Assembly (NCBI GenBank): GCA_963721385.1
Contig: CAVRJB010000013.1
Location: 1-64,000 of the forward strand
DNA: 64,000 nucleotides
Direction: 5' to 3'
From: DAOMFB01 sp963721385
Lineage (GTDB): Bacteria > Acidobacteriota > Thermoanaerobaculia > UBA5066
Shown here: positions 51,330-60,353 of the stretch, piece by piece
Layout of the letters: each line of letters begins with the position of its first letter
Position numbering within the stretch: the stretch's first letter is position 1
The notes under the pieces: model-generated
Database searches by the model: none
What the model was told of the DNA's origin: nothing
What the model saw: only the letters and a program-made list of their open reading frames with translations
Position numbers and translations under genes: made by a program

Positions 51330-52559
51330 ATGCCGAAGGCCGGAATCCACCGCAAGAGCCGCTTCCTCTCCGGCCGCCGCATCCGCCCGCGCCCCGTCAC
51401 CGGGAGCGTGCGCGCCGCCGACCTCATCGAACAGACCTTCTCGGCCTACAACGCCGCCCGGCTCCGCGAGGCGTGCGCCGTTTTCGTCGACCGAATGCTC
51501 GAGCCCGACGTCACCGTCGGCATCTCGATCTCGGGGGCGCTGACCCCGGCCGGGCTCGGACTCTCGTGCCTCAACCCGCTCATGCGAGCCGGTTTCGTCG
51601 ACTGGGCGATCTCCACGGGCGCGAACCTCTATCACGACGTCCACCACGCCCTCGGGATGCCGATTCACGAGGGGCGGCCGACCTTCGACGACGTCGCCCT
51701 GCGCGACGACGGCATCATCCGGATCTACGACATCGTCTTCCCCTACGAGGTCCTCCTCGACACCGACGCCTTCTTCCGCGAGGTGCTGAAGGCCCCCGAG
51801 CTTCAGCGCCCGATGTCGACGGCCGAGTTCCACTGGCGCGTCGGCGGGTACGTCCGGGCGGCCGCCCGGAGGCTGGGCGTCGGAATGGACCAGTCGGTCC
51901 TCGCCACGGCGCGCGCCTGCGACGTCCCGATCTACACGAGCTCGCCCGGCGACTCGTCGATCGGGATGAACGTGGCCCGCCAGGCCCTCGAAGGTTGCCT
52001 CTTCTCGTTCGACGTCTCGGCCGACGTGAACGAGACGGCCGCGATCGTCTACGGGGCCAAGAAGTCCGGGGGGAAGAGCGCCGTCCTGATCATCGGCGGC
52101 GGCAGCCCGAAGAACTTCCTCCTGCAGACCGAGCCGCAGATCCAGGAAGTTCTCGGCATCGACGAGGCGGGCCACGACTTCTTCGTCCAGTTCACGGATG
52201 CGAGGCCCGACACCGGCGGCCTCTCCGGTGCGACGCCGGCCGAGGCCGTGTCGTGGGGCAAGATCGACCCGAATCAGCTGCCCGACACCGTCGTCTGCTA
52301 CCTCGACTCGACGGTCGCGCTCCCGCTCCTGACGGCCTACGCCCTCGCCCGCCACAAGAAGCGGCCTCTCAAGCGGATCTTCCGGAAACGCGAGGCGCTG
52401 ATGGCCGACCTCCGGACGGCGTTCGACGACGCGCGGCATGGCAAGGGGGTCTCGAAGCGTGCGCCGCACGACCGCGTCGGCCAGCTCACGGGGAAGGAGC
52501 GGAAGCCGCATCGCGGCTTCCGGACGCACGCGGCGTTCGGAGTGAAAAAGGCGCGATAG
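51330..52559 (+). CDS. deoxyhypusine-synthase-like protein
   Basis: A 409-residue protein from ATG 51330. It has the DHS fold: NAD-binding segments (ISISGALTPAGLG near 66, TSSPGDSSIGMN near 203), and GGGSPKNF at 256-263 with Lys261 in the place of the DHS active-site lysine that takes the aminobutyl group. The SGATPAEAVSWGKI segment near 299-312 is strongly conserved. In eukaryotes and archaea DHS modifies eIF5A, which bacteria lack. Bacterial members are believed to act in polyamine synthesis, such as homospermidine formation, with spermidine as donor. The substrate here is not known. It is divergent from the DppD-type ATPase. Confidence 0.85.
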   Translation: MPKAGIHRKSRFLSGRRIRPRPVTGSVRAADLIEQTFSAYNAARLREACAVFVDRMLEPDVTVGISISGALTPAGLGLSCLNPLMRAGFVDWAISTGANLYHDVHHALGMPIHEGRPTFDDVALRDDGIIRIYDIVFPYEVLLDTDAFFREVLKAPELQRPMSTAEFHWRVGGYVRAAARRLGVGMDQSVLATARACDVPIYTSSPGDSSIGMNVARQALEGCLFSFDVSADVNETAAIVYGAKKSGGKSAVLIIGGGSPKNFLLQTEPQIQEVLGIDEAGHDFFVQFTDARPDTGGLSGATPAEAVSWGKIDPNQLPDTVVCYLDSTVALPLLTAYALARHKKRPLKRIFRKREALMADLRTAFDDARHGKGVSKRAPHDRVGQLTGKERKPHRGFRTHAAFGVKKAR

Positions 52560-52562
52560 GCG

Positions 52563-55500
52563 CTAGGAGCCGGCGGTCGACAGGTCCCGGATCCGGTCGC
52601 CGACGTCGCGGAAGTTCGCGTTCGAGCCGTAAATCTCGAGGAACGTCCTGTACGCGCTGTCCCGCTCGCCGACGTCGAGGTAGACGTTGGCCAGGTCGTA
52701 CTGGAGCCCCAGCCGGTCCTCCTCGCGAATGTTCGGCGCGTCGAGCCCCTTCCGGTACCACTTGATCGCGAGCTGCGGGAGCCCCTTCTCGAGGAAGCAG
52801 AGGCCCAGCATCGAGCAGCACTCGACGGCGTGCTGCGGGCTCTTGGCGGCGCGCTGGAACTCGCCGATGGCCTCGTCCACGAGGGCCATCTCCTTGTAGG
52901 CGATCCCGAGGTTGTAGTGGGTCTCGTAGTCCTCGGGCGAGAGCTGCTGTTCCACGCCCTTCTTGAACTCGCGGAAGATCTCCTCGAGAGGGACGTCCTG
53001 GCCTATGCCGGTGGGAACCTCGGGCTGGTCGATCGAACCGGTCGCCTCCTGCTTGAGCTCCGCCTGGAGGTCGCCGGCGAAGTTGAAGAACTCCTGCTCG
53101 TCGGAGAAGAGCCCCGACTCGTCGACATTCAGGGCCGAGGCCGGAGGCATCGGCGTCACGGGACCGGCCCCCGCCGCGGCCGAGCCCCGCGCCATCTCGT
53201 CCGTCAGCGCCCGGCCCAGCTCGGCGTCGAGCACCGACTCGAAATCGTCGGTCAGGAGCGCGCCGAGATCCGGCCGCGCCTCTTCTGGCGCGCTCTTCCC
53301 CTCGAGGCGCTGGCGCCGCTCGGCCAGCATCGGGTCGCCGGGGTGTTCCCGCTCGAGGGCCTGCAGCCGCTCGGCCGCGTCGACGACCATTCCCTGCTCG
53401 AGACAGAAGTCGACCTCCGCCAGCTCCTCTGCCGTGGGAGGCGGTGCCGCGGGAGGGGTGGGCTCGGCCGGAGCCTCCGTGGGCTCCGCCGGGGGCGCGA
53501 CCTCGGCGACCGCTTCGGCCGGGGCAGGGGGCTCGGGAGCGGCAGCGGGAGCGGGTTTCTTGCGGGAGGGTCGGGCGCCCGGTGTCGTGTCGACGAAGGC
53601 CCCCGGCACGCTGTCGTCGAGCGCCTCCCCCATGGTCTGCGACGTCCGCTCGACGAGGAGTGCGTCCAGGGCCTTCACGCGGTCGTCCCGTCCGTCGGCG
53701 CGGTAGCGTTCCTTGAGACGCTCGGCCTCCTTGATCGCGGCGGACTTCTTCCCCGCCTCGAGGCAGACCTCGAAGAGCTTCTCCCGGAGCGGGAGGGCAT
53801 CCTGGTGCGAAATGAGGGTCGCGCGGAGGAGCTCGATCGCCTTGTCGAGAAGGCCGTACTTCCGGAAGACCTCCGCCTCGGCGAGCTTCGTGTCGGTGGC
53901 CGCCTGAGTCAAAGGCGGCTTGGGCGCCGGAGCGGGTGGCGGCTCCGCGGGCGGGGCGGCCTCAGGCAGGACGGCCGCCGGCGTCGCAGGCGGCGGAGCC
54001 TCGGCGTCCATCACCTCGACCGCCTCCTCGATTTCCTGCACTTCCTCCGGCGTGAAGGTCGGCGGCGGGAGGACGGCCGCCGGCTCTATGGGGAGAGCCG
54101 CCGGGTGGTGGTCCTTGAAGTCGTACCCGGCGCGCGCCTCCAGCCCGTCGCCCGCCGGGATCTCCTGCAGCACGCCGAATGCCGGCGGTGGCGGAACGCG
54201 CGGCGCAGGAGGGACGAACGCCGGCACGTCGCGCTGCGAGATCCGGCGGATGGCACTCGGCATCGGACCGGTCGAGCCCGGGTCCCGGACGAGCTGCTCG
54301 TCGTCGAACTCGAGGATGAAGGCGTCGTCTGCGCCCGGCGGAGCCGGGGCCGGAGCCGGCGCGGCCTCCACGGCGGGGATTTGTCCCGAGATCTCGAACC
54401 CGAGCTCGTGCGGCGGCGCGGCCGGCGGAGCGGCGGCCGGAGGCTCGACAGCCGGCGGCACGATGGGGCGCGACACCGAGCCCGAGCGGTCGACCCGCGG
54501 CGCCGCAGGGGCCGGCGGCTCGAGAGCGGCGAGCCGCGCCCGGAACTCCACGCGGTCCGGGGCGAGGCGCGTCAGGACGCGGAGCGCATCCGCGGCGTCG
54601 GAGACGCGCCCCTTGCTCTTCCAGAGGTCGGCGAGCAGCGAACGGTACGGGATGCCCGCCGTCGGCCCGTTCGCGGCCTCGGCGATCTGGACGAGCTTGG
54701 CCAGGAAGTCCTCGTTTTCCTTCGACGTCTCGGCGAAGGGCTCCAGGAGCGTCAGCGCCTTTTTCGCCTCGCCGCGCCGCATCGCGCGGTCGGCGAGCGC
54801 GATCGCCGCCGCCATCGCCTGCGGGGAAGCGCCCGCCGCCGGGTGGACTTTGACGGCCGCCGCGAGGACCTCCTCGCTGTCGGGCTCGACGGCCTGCGCC
54901 TTTCCGACGAACGCCTTCGCCTCCTCCTTGTCGCCGGCGGCGAGGGCCGCCTCGGCGGCGAGGAGGAAGAGCGGCACGGAGCGCGGCGTCGTCTCGAGGG
55001 CCTTGGCGAGGTGGGCGCGGGCCTCCGCGAGACGCCCCGACTGGAGCAGCATCGGGACGAAGCTCCCGAGGATCTCGCCGTTGTCCGGCCCGATCCGAAG
55101 CGCCTTCTCGTAGACCTGAACCGCCTCGTCGGAGGCTCCCCGCTCGCGAAGGAGGCTCGCCACGACGCCGTATTCCTTCAGCGCTTCGCCCGTCCGCCGC
55201 GCCTGCGTGTAGAGGTCGGCCAGCTTCACGTGGAGCTGGATGTTCTGCGGCTCGGTCTGGACCATCTTCTGGTAGATGCCGATGGCCCCGATGACGTTCT
55301 CGTTCTTGGCGTGGTAGTCGGCGAGGACCTGGTACTGGCTCTTCGCCTCGATCGTCAGACCCTGCTTGGCGTAGAGCTCGGCGAGGCGCTCGTAGATGTC
55401 GAGCCTCGCGGGGTCGAGCTTGTTGATCTTCTTGTAGATCGCGATCGCCTTCAGGAAGAAGCCGTCGCGCGAGTAATGCTCGGCGATTCTCGTGAAGTAC

Positions 55501-55679
55501 GGGATCGACTCCTCGTTCCGGTTCAGGCGGACGAAGAGGTCGCCGACCTTGTTCAGGATGTTGATGTCGCCCGGCGTCTCCTCGAGGACTTTCAGGTAGT
55601 CCTTGAGCGCCGAGTCCGCCTTTCCCTTCTGGAGGGACTTCTCGGCAGAGGCGACCAGGGCGTCGCGCTTCGTCGCCAC
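52563..55679 (-). CDS. large TPR-repeat protein with Pro/Ala-rich linkers
   Basis: A 1,038-residue protein. The N-terminal part (about 10-380) is made of tetratricopeptide repeats (A-x-x-x-Y-x-x-x-x-x-P type: LYAKQGLTIEAKSQYQVLADYH, AIGIYQKMVQTEPQNIQLH). A long Pro/Ala/Glu-rich linker follows (about 390-600), then more TPRs (KYGLLDKAIELLRATL near 610; YNLGIAYKEMALVDEAIGEF near 920). No signal peptide or catalytic motif is seen. It is probably a cytoplasmic scaffold. It starts at a GTG eight bases after the end of rnhB, so it may share the translation operon transcript. Confidence 0.8.
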   Translation of the reverse strand: MATKRDALVASAEKSLQKGKADSALKDYLKVLEETPGDINILNKVGDLFVRLNRNEESIPYFTRIAEHYSRDGFFLKAIAIYKKINKLDPARLDIYERLAELYAKQGLTIEAKSQYQVLADYHAKNENVIGAIGIYQKMVQTEPQNIQLHVKLADLYTQARRTGEALKEYGVVASLLRERGASDEAVQVYEKALRIGPDNGEILGSFVPMLLQSGRLAEARAHLAKALETTPRSVPLFLLAAEAALAAGDKEEAKAFVGKAQAVEPDSEEVLAAAVKVHPAAGASPQAMAAAIALADRAMRRGEAKKALTLLEPFAETSKENEDFLAKLVQIAEAANGPTAGIPYRSLLADLWKSKGRVSDAADALRVLTRLAPDRVEFRARLAALEPPAPAAPRVDRSGSVSRPIVPPAVEPPAAAPPAAPPHELGFEISGQIPAVEAAPAPAPAPPGADDAFILEFDDEQLVRDPGSTGPMPSAIRRISQRDVPAFVPPAPRVPPPPAFGVLQEIPAGDGLEARAGYDFKDHHPAALPIEPAAVLPPPTFTPEEVQEIEEAVEVMDAEAPPPATPAAVLPEAAPPAEPPPAPAPKPPLTQAATDTKLAEAEVFRKYGLLDKAIELLRATLISHQDALPLREKLFEVCLEAGKKSAAIKEAERLKERYRADGRDDRVKALDALLVERTSQTMGEALDDSVPGAFVDTTPGARPSRKKPAPAAAPEPPAPAEAVAEVAPPAEPTEAPAEPTPPAAPPPTAEELAEVDFCLEQGMVVDAAERLQALEREHPGDPMLAERRQRLEGKSAPEEARPDLGALLTDDFESVLDAELGRALTDEMARGSAAAGAGPVTPMPPASALNVDESGLFSDEQEFFNFAGDLQAELKQEATGSIDQPEVPTGIGQDVPLEEIFREFKKGVEQQLSPEDYETHYNLGIAYKEMALVDEAIGEFQRAAKSPQHAVECCSMLGLCFLEKGLPQLAIKWYRKGLDAPNIREEDRLGLQYDLANVYLDVGERDSAYRTFLEIYGSNANFRDVGDRIRDLSTAGS

Positions 55680-55686
55680 CGCCGCC

Positions 55687-56367
55687 TCAGGCGGCCCGCC
55701 GGCCGGCAGCCGGAAGGACGCGGTCGAAGGTGAGCCGATGCTCGGGCGAGGGCCCGTGCCGGCGGAGGGCGGCGAGGTGCTCCGGCGTGCCGTAGCCCCG
55801 GTGCGAGCCGAAGCCGTAGCACGGAAACGCGCGGTCGAGGCCGTCCATGGCGCGGTCCCGGGCGTCCTTGGCTACGACGGAGGCCGCGGCGACGCAGGCG
55901 ATCCGCGCGTCGCCGCGGACGAACGCCCGCTGCGGGACGTCGAGGCCCGGCAGCGTCACGGCGTCGAACAGGACGAGATCGGGAGCGGCGCCCGAAGACC
56001 CGAGGTTCGACAGGGCGCGCCGCATGGCGAGGAGCGTCGCCGGCGCGATGCCGAGGGCGTCGATCTCGGCCGCCGTCGCGGCGCCGACCCCGACGCCGAG
56101 CGCGCGGCGGCGGATCCGCGAGGCGAGGTCGGTCCGGACCTCGGGCGGCAGCGCCTTCGAGTCGTCGAGGCCCGGGATCGGGACGAAGCCGTCGAATGCG
56201 ACGGCGCCGGCGTAGACCGGACCCGCGAGGCACCCCCGCCCCACCTCGTCCACCCCCGCGACGACGCGAAAGCCCTCGGCGCGAGCAGCTCCCTCGAGCG
56301 CGAAGAGGCTCCGGATCCGCTCCCCTTCCTGGGCGAGATCGCACGCCGAAGGACGTCTCTGGACCAC
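55687..56367 (-). CDS. rnhB: ribonuclease HII
   Basis: A 226-residue RNase HII. The catalytic acidic motif GVDEVGRGCLAGPVYAGAV lies near 38-56 (Asp and Glu in VDEVGRG). A further Asp lies in LVLFDAVTLP near 131, and ASVVAKDARDRAM near 160 carries the fourth. It removes RNA from RNA/DNA hybrids. The C-terminal GSHRGYGTPEHL motif is typical. It follows rplS by 63 bases on the same strand, as in many bacteria. Confidence 0.95.
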   Translation of the reverse strand: MVQRRPSACDLAQEGERIRSLFALEGAARAEGFRVVAGVDEVGRGCLAGPVYAGAVAFDGFVPIPGLDDSKALPPEVRTDLASRIRRRALGVGVGAATAAEIDALGIAPATLLAMRRALSNLGSSGAAPDLVLFDAVTLPGLDVPQRAFVRGDARIACVAAASVVAKDARDRAMDGLDRAFPCYGFGSHRGYGTPEHLAALRRHGPSPEHRLTFDRVLPAAGRRAA

Positions 56368-56430
56368 GCTCCCCCGTTTCCCCGCATCCGGCCCCGGTGC
56401 CGGGCCGCTGTCCCGGGGCGCGGCCGGCGG

Positions 56431-56781
56431 CTAGTTCTCGCGCTTCTCGGCGATGCGGGCGGCCTTGCCGCGCCGCTGTCTCAGGTAGTAGAGCTTCGCG
56501 CGCCGGACCTGTCCGTGGCGCTCCACCTCGATCTTTTCGAGGACGGGCGAGTGGACCGGAAAGGTCCTTTCCACGCCGATGCCCTGCGACACCTTGCGAA
56601 CCGTGAAGGTCTCCCGGGGGCCGCCCCCTTTGCGGGCGATGACGAGGCCCTGGAACACCTGGACGCGCTCCTTCTCGCCTTCCTTGACCTTGACGTGGAC
56701 TTTCACCGTATCTCCGGGCGAAAAAGTCGGAACGTCTCCGCGAAGGCTGGCCCGCTCAGCCATCAATAGCTTGTCCGTCAT
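56431..56781 (-). CDS. rplS: 50S ribosomal protein L19
   Basis: A 116-residue L19 with the typical FSPGDTVKVHVKVKEGEKERVQVFQG opening (about 21-45) and ERTFPVHSPVLEKIEVERHGQVRRAKLYYLRQRRGKAARI end. It lies at the 30S-50S interface near h14. The ATG is preceded by CGGAGG. A 90-base leader with an inverted repeat separates it from trmD. Position in the rpsP-rimM-trmD-rplS operon is standard. Confidence 0.97.
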   Translation of the reverse strand: MTDKLLMAERASLRGDVPTFSPGDTVKVHVKVKEGEKERVQVFQGLVIARKGGGPRETFTVRKVSQGIGVERTFPVHSPVLEKIEVERHGQVRRAKLYYLRQRRGKAARIAEKREN

Positions 56782-56818
56782 GACGAGAACCTCCGAATAC
56801 GTCTTGGCGGGCCTGGCT

Positions 56819-56863
56819 GCACGGGGACACGAAGAACGCTGACCCGAAACCGATAACCCGTGC
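56819..56863 (-). promoter_or_regulatory. possible hairpin in the rplS leader
   Basis: In the 90 bases between trmD and rplS the minus strand carries GCACGGG (56863-56857) and its complement CCCGTGC (56825-56819), separated by 31 bases. A structured leader could control L19 synthesis, as known L19 leader RNAs do in other phyla. The stem is only seven pairs and its sequence does not match a motif I can name. Confidence 0.25.
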
Positions 56864-56871
56864 CGAGGATG

Positions 56872-57621
56872 TTAGGGGGATTCGCGCCGACGCGCAAGTC
56901 TCTCCAGCCGCTTCCTTTCCTCCTCGGTGAGTGAGGCCTCAGAAAGCAGGTCGGGACGCCGCCGGAGGGTCTCCTCGAGCTGCCGCTGCCGCCGCCACTC
57001 CCGGATTCGCTCGTGATGGCCCAGGAAGAGGACCTCCGGCACGGCGAGGCCCCGGAACTCGCGCGGCCGCGTGTAATGGGGGTGGTCGAGAAGGCCGTCC
57101 TCGAAACTGTCGGACCGAACGCTTCCGGGGTCGCCCACGACGCCCGGAACGAAGCGCGAGACGGCCTCGACGACGGCGAGCGCCGCCACCTCTCCTCCCG
57201 GCAGGACGAAGTCCCCGAGCGACAGCTCCTCGTCGAATAGCCCCGCCTCGCGTGTCCGCTCGTCGATTCCCTCGTACCGGCCGCAGACGAGGGCGACCCG
57301 GGGCCGCCCGGCGAGCTCCCGCGCGAAGGCGGCGTCGAACCGGCGCCCTTGCGGCGAAAGGAAGACGACATGCGGGGCGGGCGCCTCCTTTTCCGCCCGG
57401 AGGGCCTCCACGGCCGCGAAGACCGGAGGCGCGGCCATCACCATTCCCGGGCCGCCGCCGTAGGCCTCGTCGTCCACCTTCCTGTGCGGGTCGTCGGAGA
57501 AGTCGCGGAGGTCGACGATCCGGAAATCCAGGAGCCCGGCCTCGGCGGCGCGGCCGATCAACGCCTCCGCGAGCGGCGAAGCGAAATAGCCCGGGAAGAT
57601 CGTGACGATGTCGAATCTCAT
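56872..57621 (-). CDS. trmD: TrmD, tRNA (guanine-37 N1)-methyltransferase
   Basis: A 249-residue TrmD. The N-terminal MRFDIVTIFPGYF, the AYGGGPGMVM segment near 54-63, LCGRYEGIDERTREAG near 111-126 and the VLPGGEVAALAVVEAVSRFVPGVVG knot region near 136-160 are diagnostic of the SPOUT fold and AdoMet site. It methylates G37 next to anticodons that read CCN/CGG/CUN codons, preventing +1 slippage. Its ATG is one base beyond the rimM stop. Confidence 0.97.
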   Translation of the reverse strand: MRFDIVTIFPGYFASPLAEALIGRAAEAGLLDFRIVDLRDFSDDPHRKVDDEAYGGGPGMVMAAPPVFAAVEALRAEKEAPAPHVVFLSPQGRRFDAAFARELAGRPRVALVCGRYEGIDERTREAGLFDEELSLGDFVLPGGEVAALAVVEAVSRFVPGVVGDPGSVRSDSFEDGLLDHPHYTRPREFRGLAVPEVLFLGHHERIREWRRQRQLEETLRRRPDLLSEASLTEEERKRLERLARRRESP

Positions 57622-57622
57622 C

Positions 57623-58144
57623 TCAGTCGAGCAGCCCGGGCGGAAGGTCGAGGACGATCGTCCTCCGAGCGACGTCGACCGAGACGACGAGAGGCCGGGT
57701 GAAGGGCACCTCGCGCTCGCCGCGGGGCGTCTCGAGGACGAGGATCGGGCGGCCCGCCACGTCGACGAGGTCGCGGGCGGTCCCCAGCCGGCTCCCGTCC
57801 CGGTCGACGGCGAGGCAGCCGGTGACCTCGTGATGGAAGACGAATCCCTCGGGTCGTGCCGGGACGTCGCCGGGGAGGGCGCAAACGTCGAGGTCGCGGA
57901 GCGCTTCGGCGGCCTCGGGGCCGTCGATCCCGTCGAAGCGGATGAGCAGCCTTCCCTGGTGGGTCCGGACGCTCTCGAGACGCGCCGCCCGCGACGCGCC
58001 GGCGGCGTCGCGGAGCGCCACCTCGAGGCCGGGACGGAAGCGGTCCGGGAAGTCGGTCAGCGGCGCGACCACGACCTCGCCCCGGAGCCCGTGCGGCTTC
58101 ACCACACGGCCGACGGCGACGAGGTCGTCGGGCCGGGCCGGCAC
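57623..58144 (-). CDS. rimM: RimM, 16S rRNA processing protein
   Basis: A 173-residue RimM from GTG 58144. The N-terminal domain has DDLVAVGRVVKPHGLRGEVVVAPLTDFPDRF (about 6-36). The PRC-barrel domain has VTGCLAVDRDGSRLGTARDLVDVAGRPILVL and IVLDLPPGLLD at the end. It helps 30S head assembly by binding S19. The frame is open up to 58216 but the upstream part overlaps rpsP and lacks a start. The KH-domain gene often found between rpsP and rimM is absent. Confidence 0.9.
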   Translation of the reverse strand: MPARPDDLVAVGRVVKPHGLRGEVVVAPLTDFPDRFRPGLEVALRDAAGASRAARLESVRTHQGRLLIRFDGIDGPEAAEALRDLDVCALPGDVPARPEGFVFHHEVTGCLAVDRDGSRLGTARDLVDVAGRPILVLETPRGEREVPFTRPLVVSVDVARRTIVLDLPPGLLD

Positions 58145-58152
58145 GCGGGCCG

Positions 58153-58398
58153 TCAGCCCTTGGCGAGGAGGAGTCGCCTGATCGTGTCGGACGGCTGCGC
58201 GCCCTTGACGATCCACGCTCTCGCCTTCTCGCGGTCGAAGGTCAGGGTCGGCGGGTTCTTCGTCGGGTCGTAGGAGCCCAGCTCTTCGAGGATCTTCGCC
58301 GTCGGCGTACGCCGGCCGTCGGAGACCACGATGCGATAGGCGGGGGCGTTCGTGCCGCCGACGCGGCGGAGGCGGATTTTCAGCATGTCGATCGTCAT
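58153..58398 (-). CDS. rpsP: 30S ribosomal protein S16
   Basis: An 81-residue S16. The N-terminal IRLRRVGGTNAPAYRIVVSDGRRTPTAKILEELGSYDPT is canonical, and DREKARAWIVKGAQPSDTIRRLL closes the protein. It starts 34 bases after ffh on the same strand and begins the rpsP-rimM-trmD-rplS run. Confidence 0.97.
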   Translation of the reverse strand: MTIDMLKIRLRRVGGTNAPAYRIVVSDGRRTPTAKILEELGSYDPTKNPPTLTFDREKARAWIVKGAQPSDTIRRLLLAKG

Positions 58399-58432
58399 TC
58401 CTTTCCCGGAGATTCTAAACGGCGCGGGCCCC

Positions 58433-59734
58433 TCACCCGCGCATGCGGGCGGCCCCCTTCATCATCTTCTTCATCGAGAGATACTGCTTCAGGAGCTGGT
58501 TCACCTCGGGCACCGTCGTTCCCGAGCCGGCGGCGATCCGCTTCCGGCGGGAGCCGTTCAGGACCGACGGATCCTCGCGCTCCCGCGGCGTCATCGAATC
58601 GATGATCGCCTCCATCGTCTTCGTCGCGTCGTCCGGAATCTCCAGGTTCGCGAGTTGCTTGAGCGGCCCGACCTTCGGAAGGTGGCCGAGGAGCGACCCG
58701 AGCGGCCCGATGCTCTTGAGCTGCTTCACCTGGTCGCGGAGGTCCGTCAGGGTGAACTGGTTCTTCCGGAACTTCTCGGCCGCCCGGAGAGCCGCGGCCT
58801 GGTCGGTCTCGGTGGAGACCTTCTCCATCAGCGTCAGCATGTCGCCGAGGCCGAGAAGGCGGGAGGCCGCCCGGTCGGGATGGAAGGGCTCGAAGTCCTT
58901 CACCTTCTCGCCCGTGCCGACGAACTTGAGCGGCTTGCCGACGACCGATGCGAGCGAGAGGGCGGCGCCGCCCCGGGCGTCGCCGTCCGTCTTCGTCAGG
59001 ATCACGCCCGTGAGCGGGAGCTTCGCGCCGAACGCTTCGGCCGAGCGGACGGCGTCCTGCCCCGTCATGGAATCGGCCACGAAAAGGACCTCGTCGGCCT
59101 CGACCGCTGCGTGGATCCGGGCGACCTCGTCCATGAGGAATTCGTCGACGTGCAGGCGGCCGGCGGTGTCGACGATCGCGACGTCGTAGCCGAAGAGCTT
59201 CGCTTCTTTCACCGCGGCCTTCGCGCGGACGACGGAGTCGTTTTCGGCCTTCGGGTCCCAGGCGTGAAGCCCGTTCTCCTTCGCCAGGGTCCGGAGCTGC
59301 TCGGTCGCGGCCGGCCGATTGACGTCGGCCGGAACGAGCAGGACGCTCTTTCCGAAGCTCTTCTTCAGGAGAAGCCCGAGCTTGGCTGCGGTCGTCGTCT
59401 TTCCCGAGCCCTGGAGGCCGACCAGAAGGACGACGGAGGGACGCTTCTTGAGCGCGAGGGGCACCACGGCGCCGCCGAGGACCCGGGTCAGCTCGTCCTT
59501 GACGATCTGGATCACCTGCTGCACCGGGGAGAACGACGTGAGGACCTCCTGGCCCACCGCCTTGTCCCGGATGGCCGCCGTGAAGTCCTTGACCACCTGA
59601 AGGTTGACGTCCGCTTCCAGAAGAGCCGTCCGGATCTCCTTCAAGGCCTGGTCGACGTGAAACTCGGTGAGGTGCCCCTCGCCTCGCAGTTCCTTGAAAA
59701 CCCGCTGCAACTTCTCGGAAAGGGAGTCGAACAT
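58433..59734 (-). CDS. ffh: Ffh, signal recognition particle protein
   Basis: A 433-residue SRP54/Ffh. It has an N-terminal four-helix bundle, then the G domain with VGLQGSGKTTTAAKLG near 103-118, DTAGRLHVDEFLMDE near 188 and TKTDGDARGGAALS near 247. A Met-rich M domain at the C-terminus ends KKMMKGAARMRG. With 4.5S RNA and FtsY it delivers inner-membrane proteins co-translationally. It leads the ffh-rpsP-rimM-trmD-rplS-rnhB series. The M domain is slightly short of methionines but intact. Confidence 0.97.
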   Translation of the reverse strand: MFDSLSEKLQRVFKELRGEGHLTEFHVDQALKEIRTALLEADVNLQVVKDFTAAIRDKAVGQEVLTSFSPVQQVIQIVKDELTRVLGGAVVPLALKKRPSVVLLVGLQGSGKTTTAAKLGLLLKKSFGKSVLLVPADVNRPAATEQLRTLAKENGLHAWDPKAENDSVVRAKAAVKEAKLFGYDVAIVDTAGRLHVDEFLMDEVARIHAAVEADEVLFVADSMTGQDAVRSAEAFGAKLPLTGVILTKTDGDARGGAALSLASVVGKPLKFVGTGEKVKDFEPFHPDRAASRLLGLGDMLTLMEKVSTETDQAAALRAAEKFRKNQFTLTDLRDQVKQLKSIGPLGSLLGHLPKVGPLKQLANLEIPDDATKTMEAIIDSMTPREREDPSVLNGSRRKRIAAGSGTTVPEVNQLLKQYLSMKKMMKGAARMRG

Positions 59735-59791
59735 CGAAGGGGCGGAAGTGTAGCAGGACCGGGATCCGGAGCAGGGTGCCGATCGGAAGTC

Positions 59792-59820
59792 TTGACAGAA
59801 CAGGATTTTCCCCCGATACT
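59792..59820 (+). promoter_or_regulatory. sigma-70-type promoter
   Basis: TTGACA (59792-59797) and GATACT (59815-59820) are separated by 17 bases, the optimal spacing. The -35 box matches the consensus perfectly and the -10 matches four of six. It faces the small lipoprotein gene, giving a 5' leader of about 140 bases before the ATG at 59969. It is the cleanest promoter in the window. Confidence 0.7.
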
Positions 59821-59968
59821 CCCCGGCGAAGCTCGAGGCGGTTCATCCGCGTGTGTTGGAGTTGTGCCACGGAAACAAGAACGACACGGTCTGCGCAACC
59901 GACTCGACCAAAGCAAATCACGTTTCTGGAATCCCGTATCGAATCGGGTAAACAAGAAGGAGAATGAA

Positions 59969-60220
59969 ATGAAGAAGATCGCTTCCGTATTTGCCATCAC
60001 CGCTCTCGCCGTCGGCCTCGTCGCCTGCGCCAAGCCCGAGGAGAAGCCCGCCCCGAAGACCGAGGCCCCGAAGGTCGTCGAGGAGACCAGCAAGACGACC
60101 ACCACCACCACGGCACCCGCCACCGCGGCGGCCCCGGGCACGGCCTCCACGACGACGACACGTCGACCACGACGACGACGTCGGCTGCCCCGGCCACCAA
60201 GTAAGACCTTCCCTTTCTGA
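59969..60220 (+). CDS. small Thr-rich lipoprotein, probably frameshifted at the C-terminus
   Basis: An 83-residue product as read, from ATG 59969 with AAGGAG upstream. A lipoprotein signal (about 1-20, MKKIASVFAITALAVGLVAC) gives an acylated Cys20. The mature part is Lys/Glu/Pro, then Thr/Ala repeats encoded by ACG/ACC triplets. At about 60156 the frame turns Arg-rich. If one base is missing there, the other frame keeps the Thr/Ser/Ala composition (TSTTTTTSAAPATK) and ends at TAA 60202-60204. I consider the second ending more likely. No known family; a surface or periplasmic linker protein is possible. Confidence 0.6.
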   Translation: MKKIASVFAITALAVGLVACAKPEEKPAPKTEAPKVVEETSKTTTTTTAPATAAAPGTASTTTTRRPRRRRRLPRPPSKTFPF

Positions 60221-60228
60221 AACGAGAG

Positions 60229-60258
60229 CGCCCCGGCATGCCGGGGCGTTTCTCTTTT
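60229..60258 (+). terminator. Rho-independent terminator
   Basis: CGCCCCGGCA and its exact complement form a 20-base palindrome (60229-60248), followed by TTTCTCTTTT (60249-60258). It lies just after the lipoprotein gene and ends its transcription. The opposite strand has no T-run, so it works in one direction. Confidence 0.8.
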
Positions 60259-60353
60259 CAAAGCGTCCCTTCCCCGTCCGTCCCTCGAAGGGGACCCCGC
60301 CGGGACTCCTGCCGTGGCAGCCTCCTTGCGAGAATGAGGTAAGGGGGAAGACC

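Noticed and set aside
52563..55679. A plus-strand 967-residue frame opposite the TPR gene
   Set aside because: Arg/Leu/Val-rich shadow of the TPR coding frame with no family motif.
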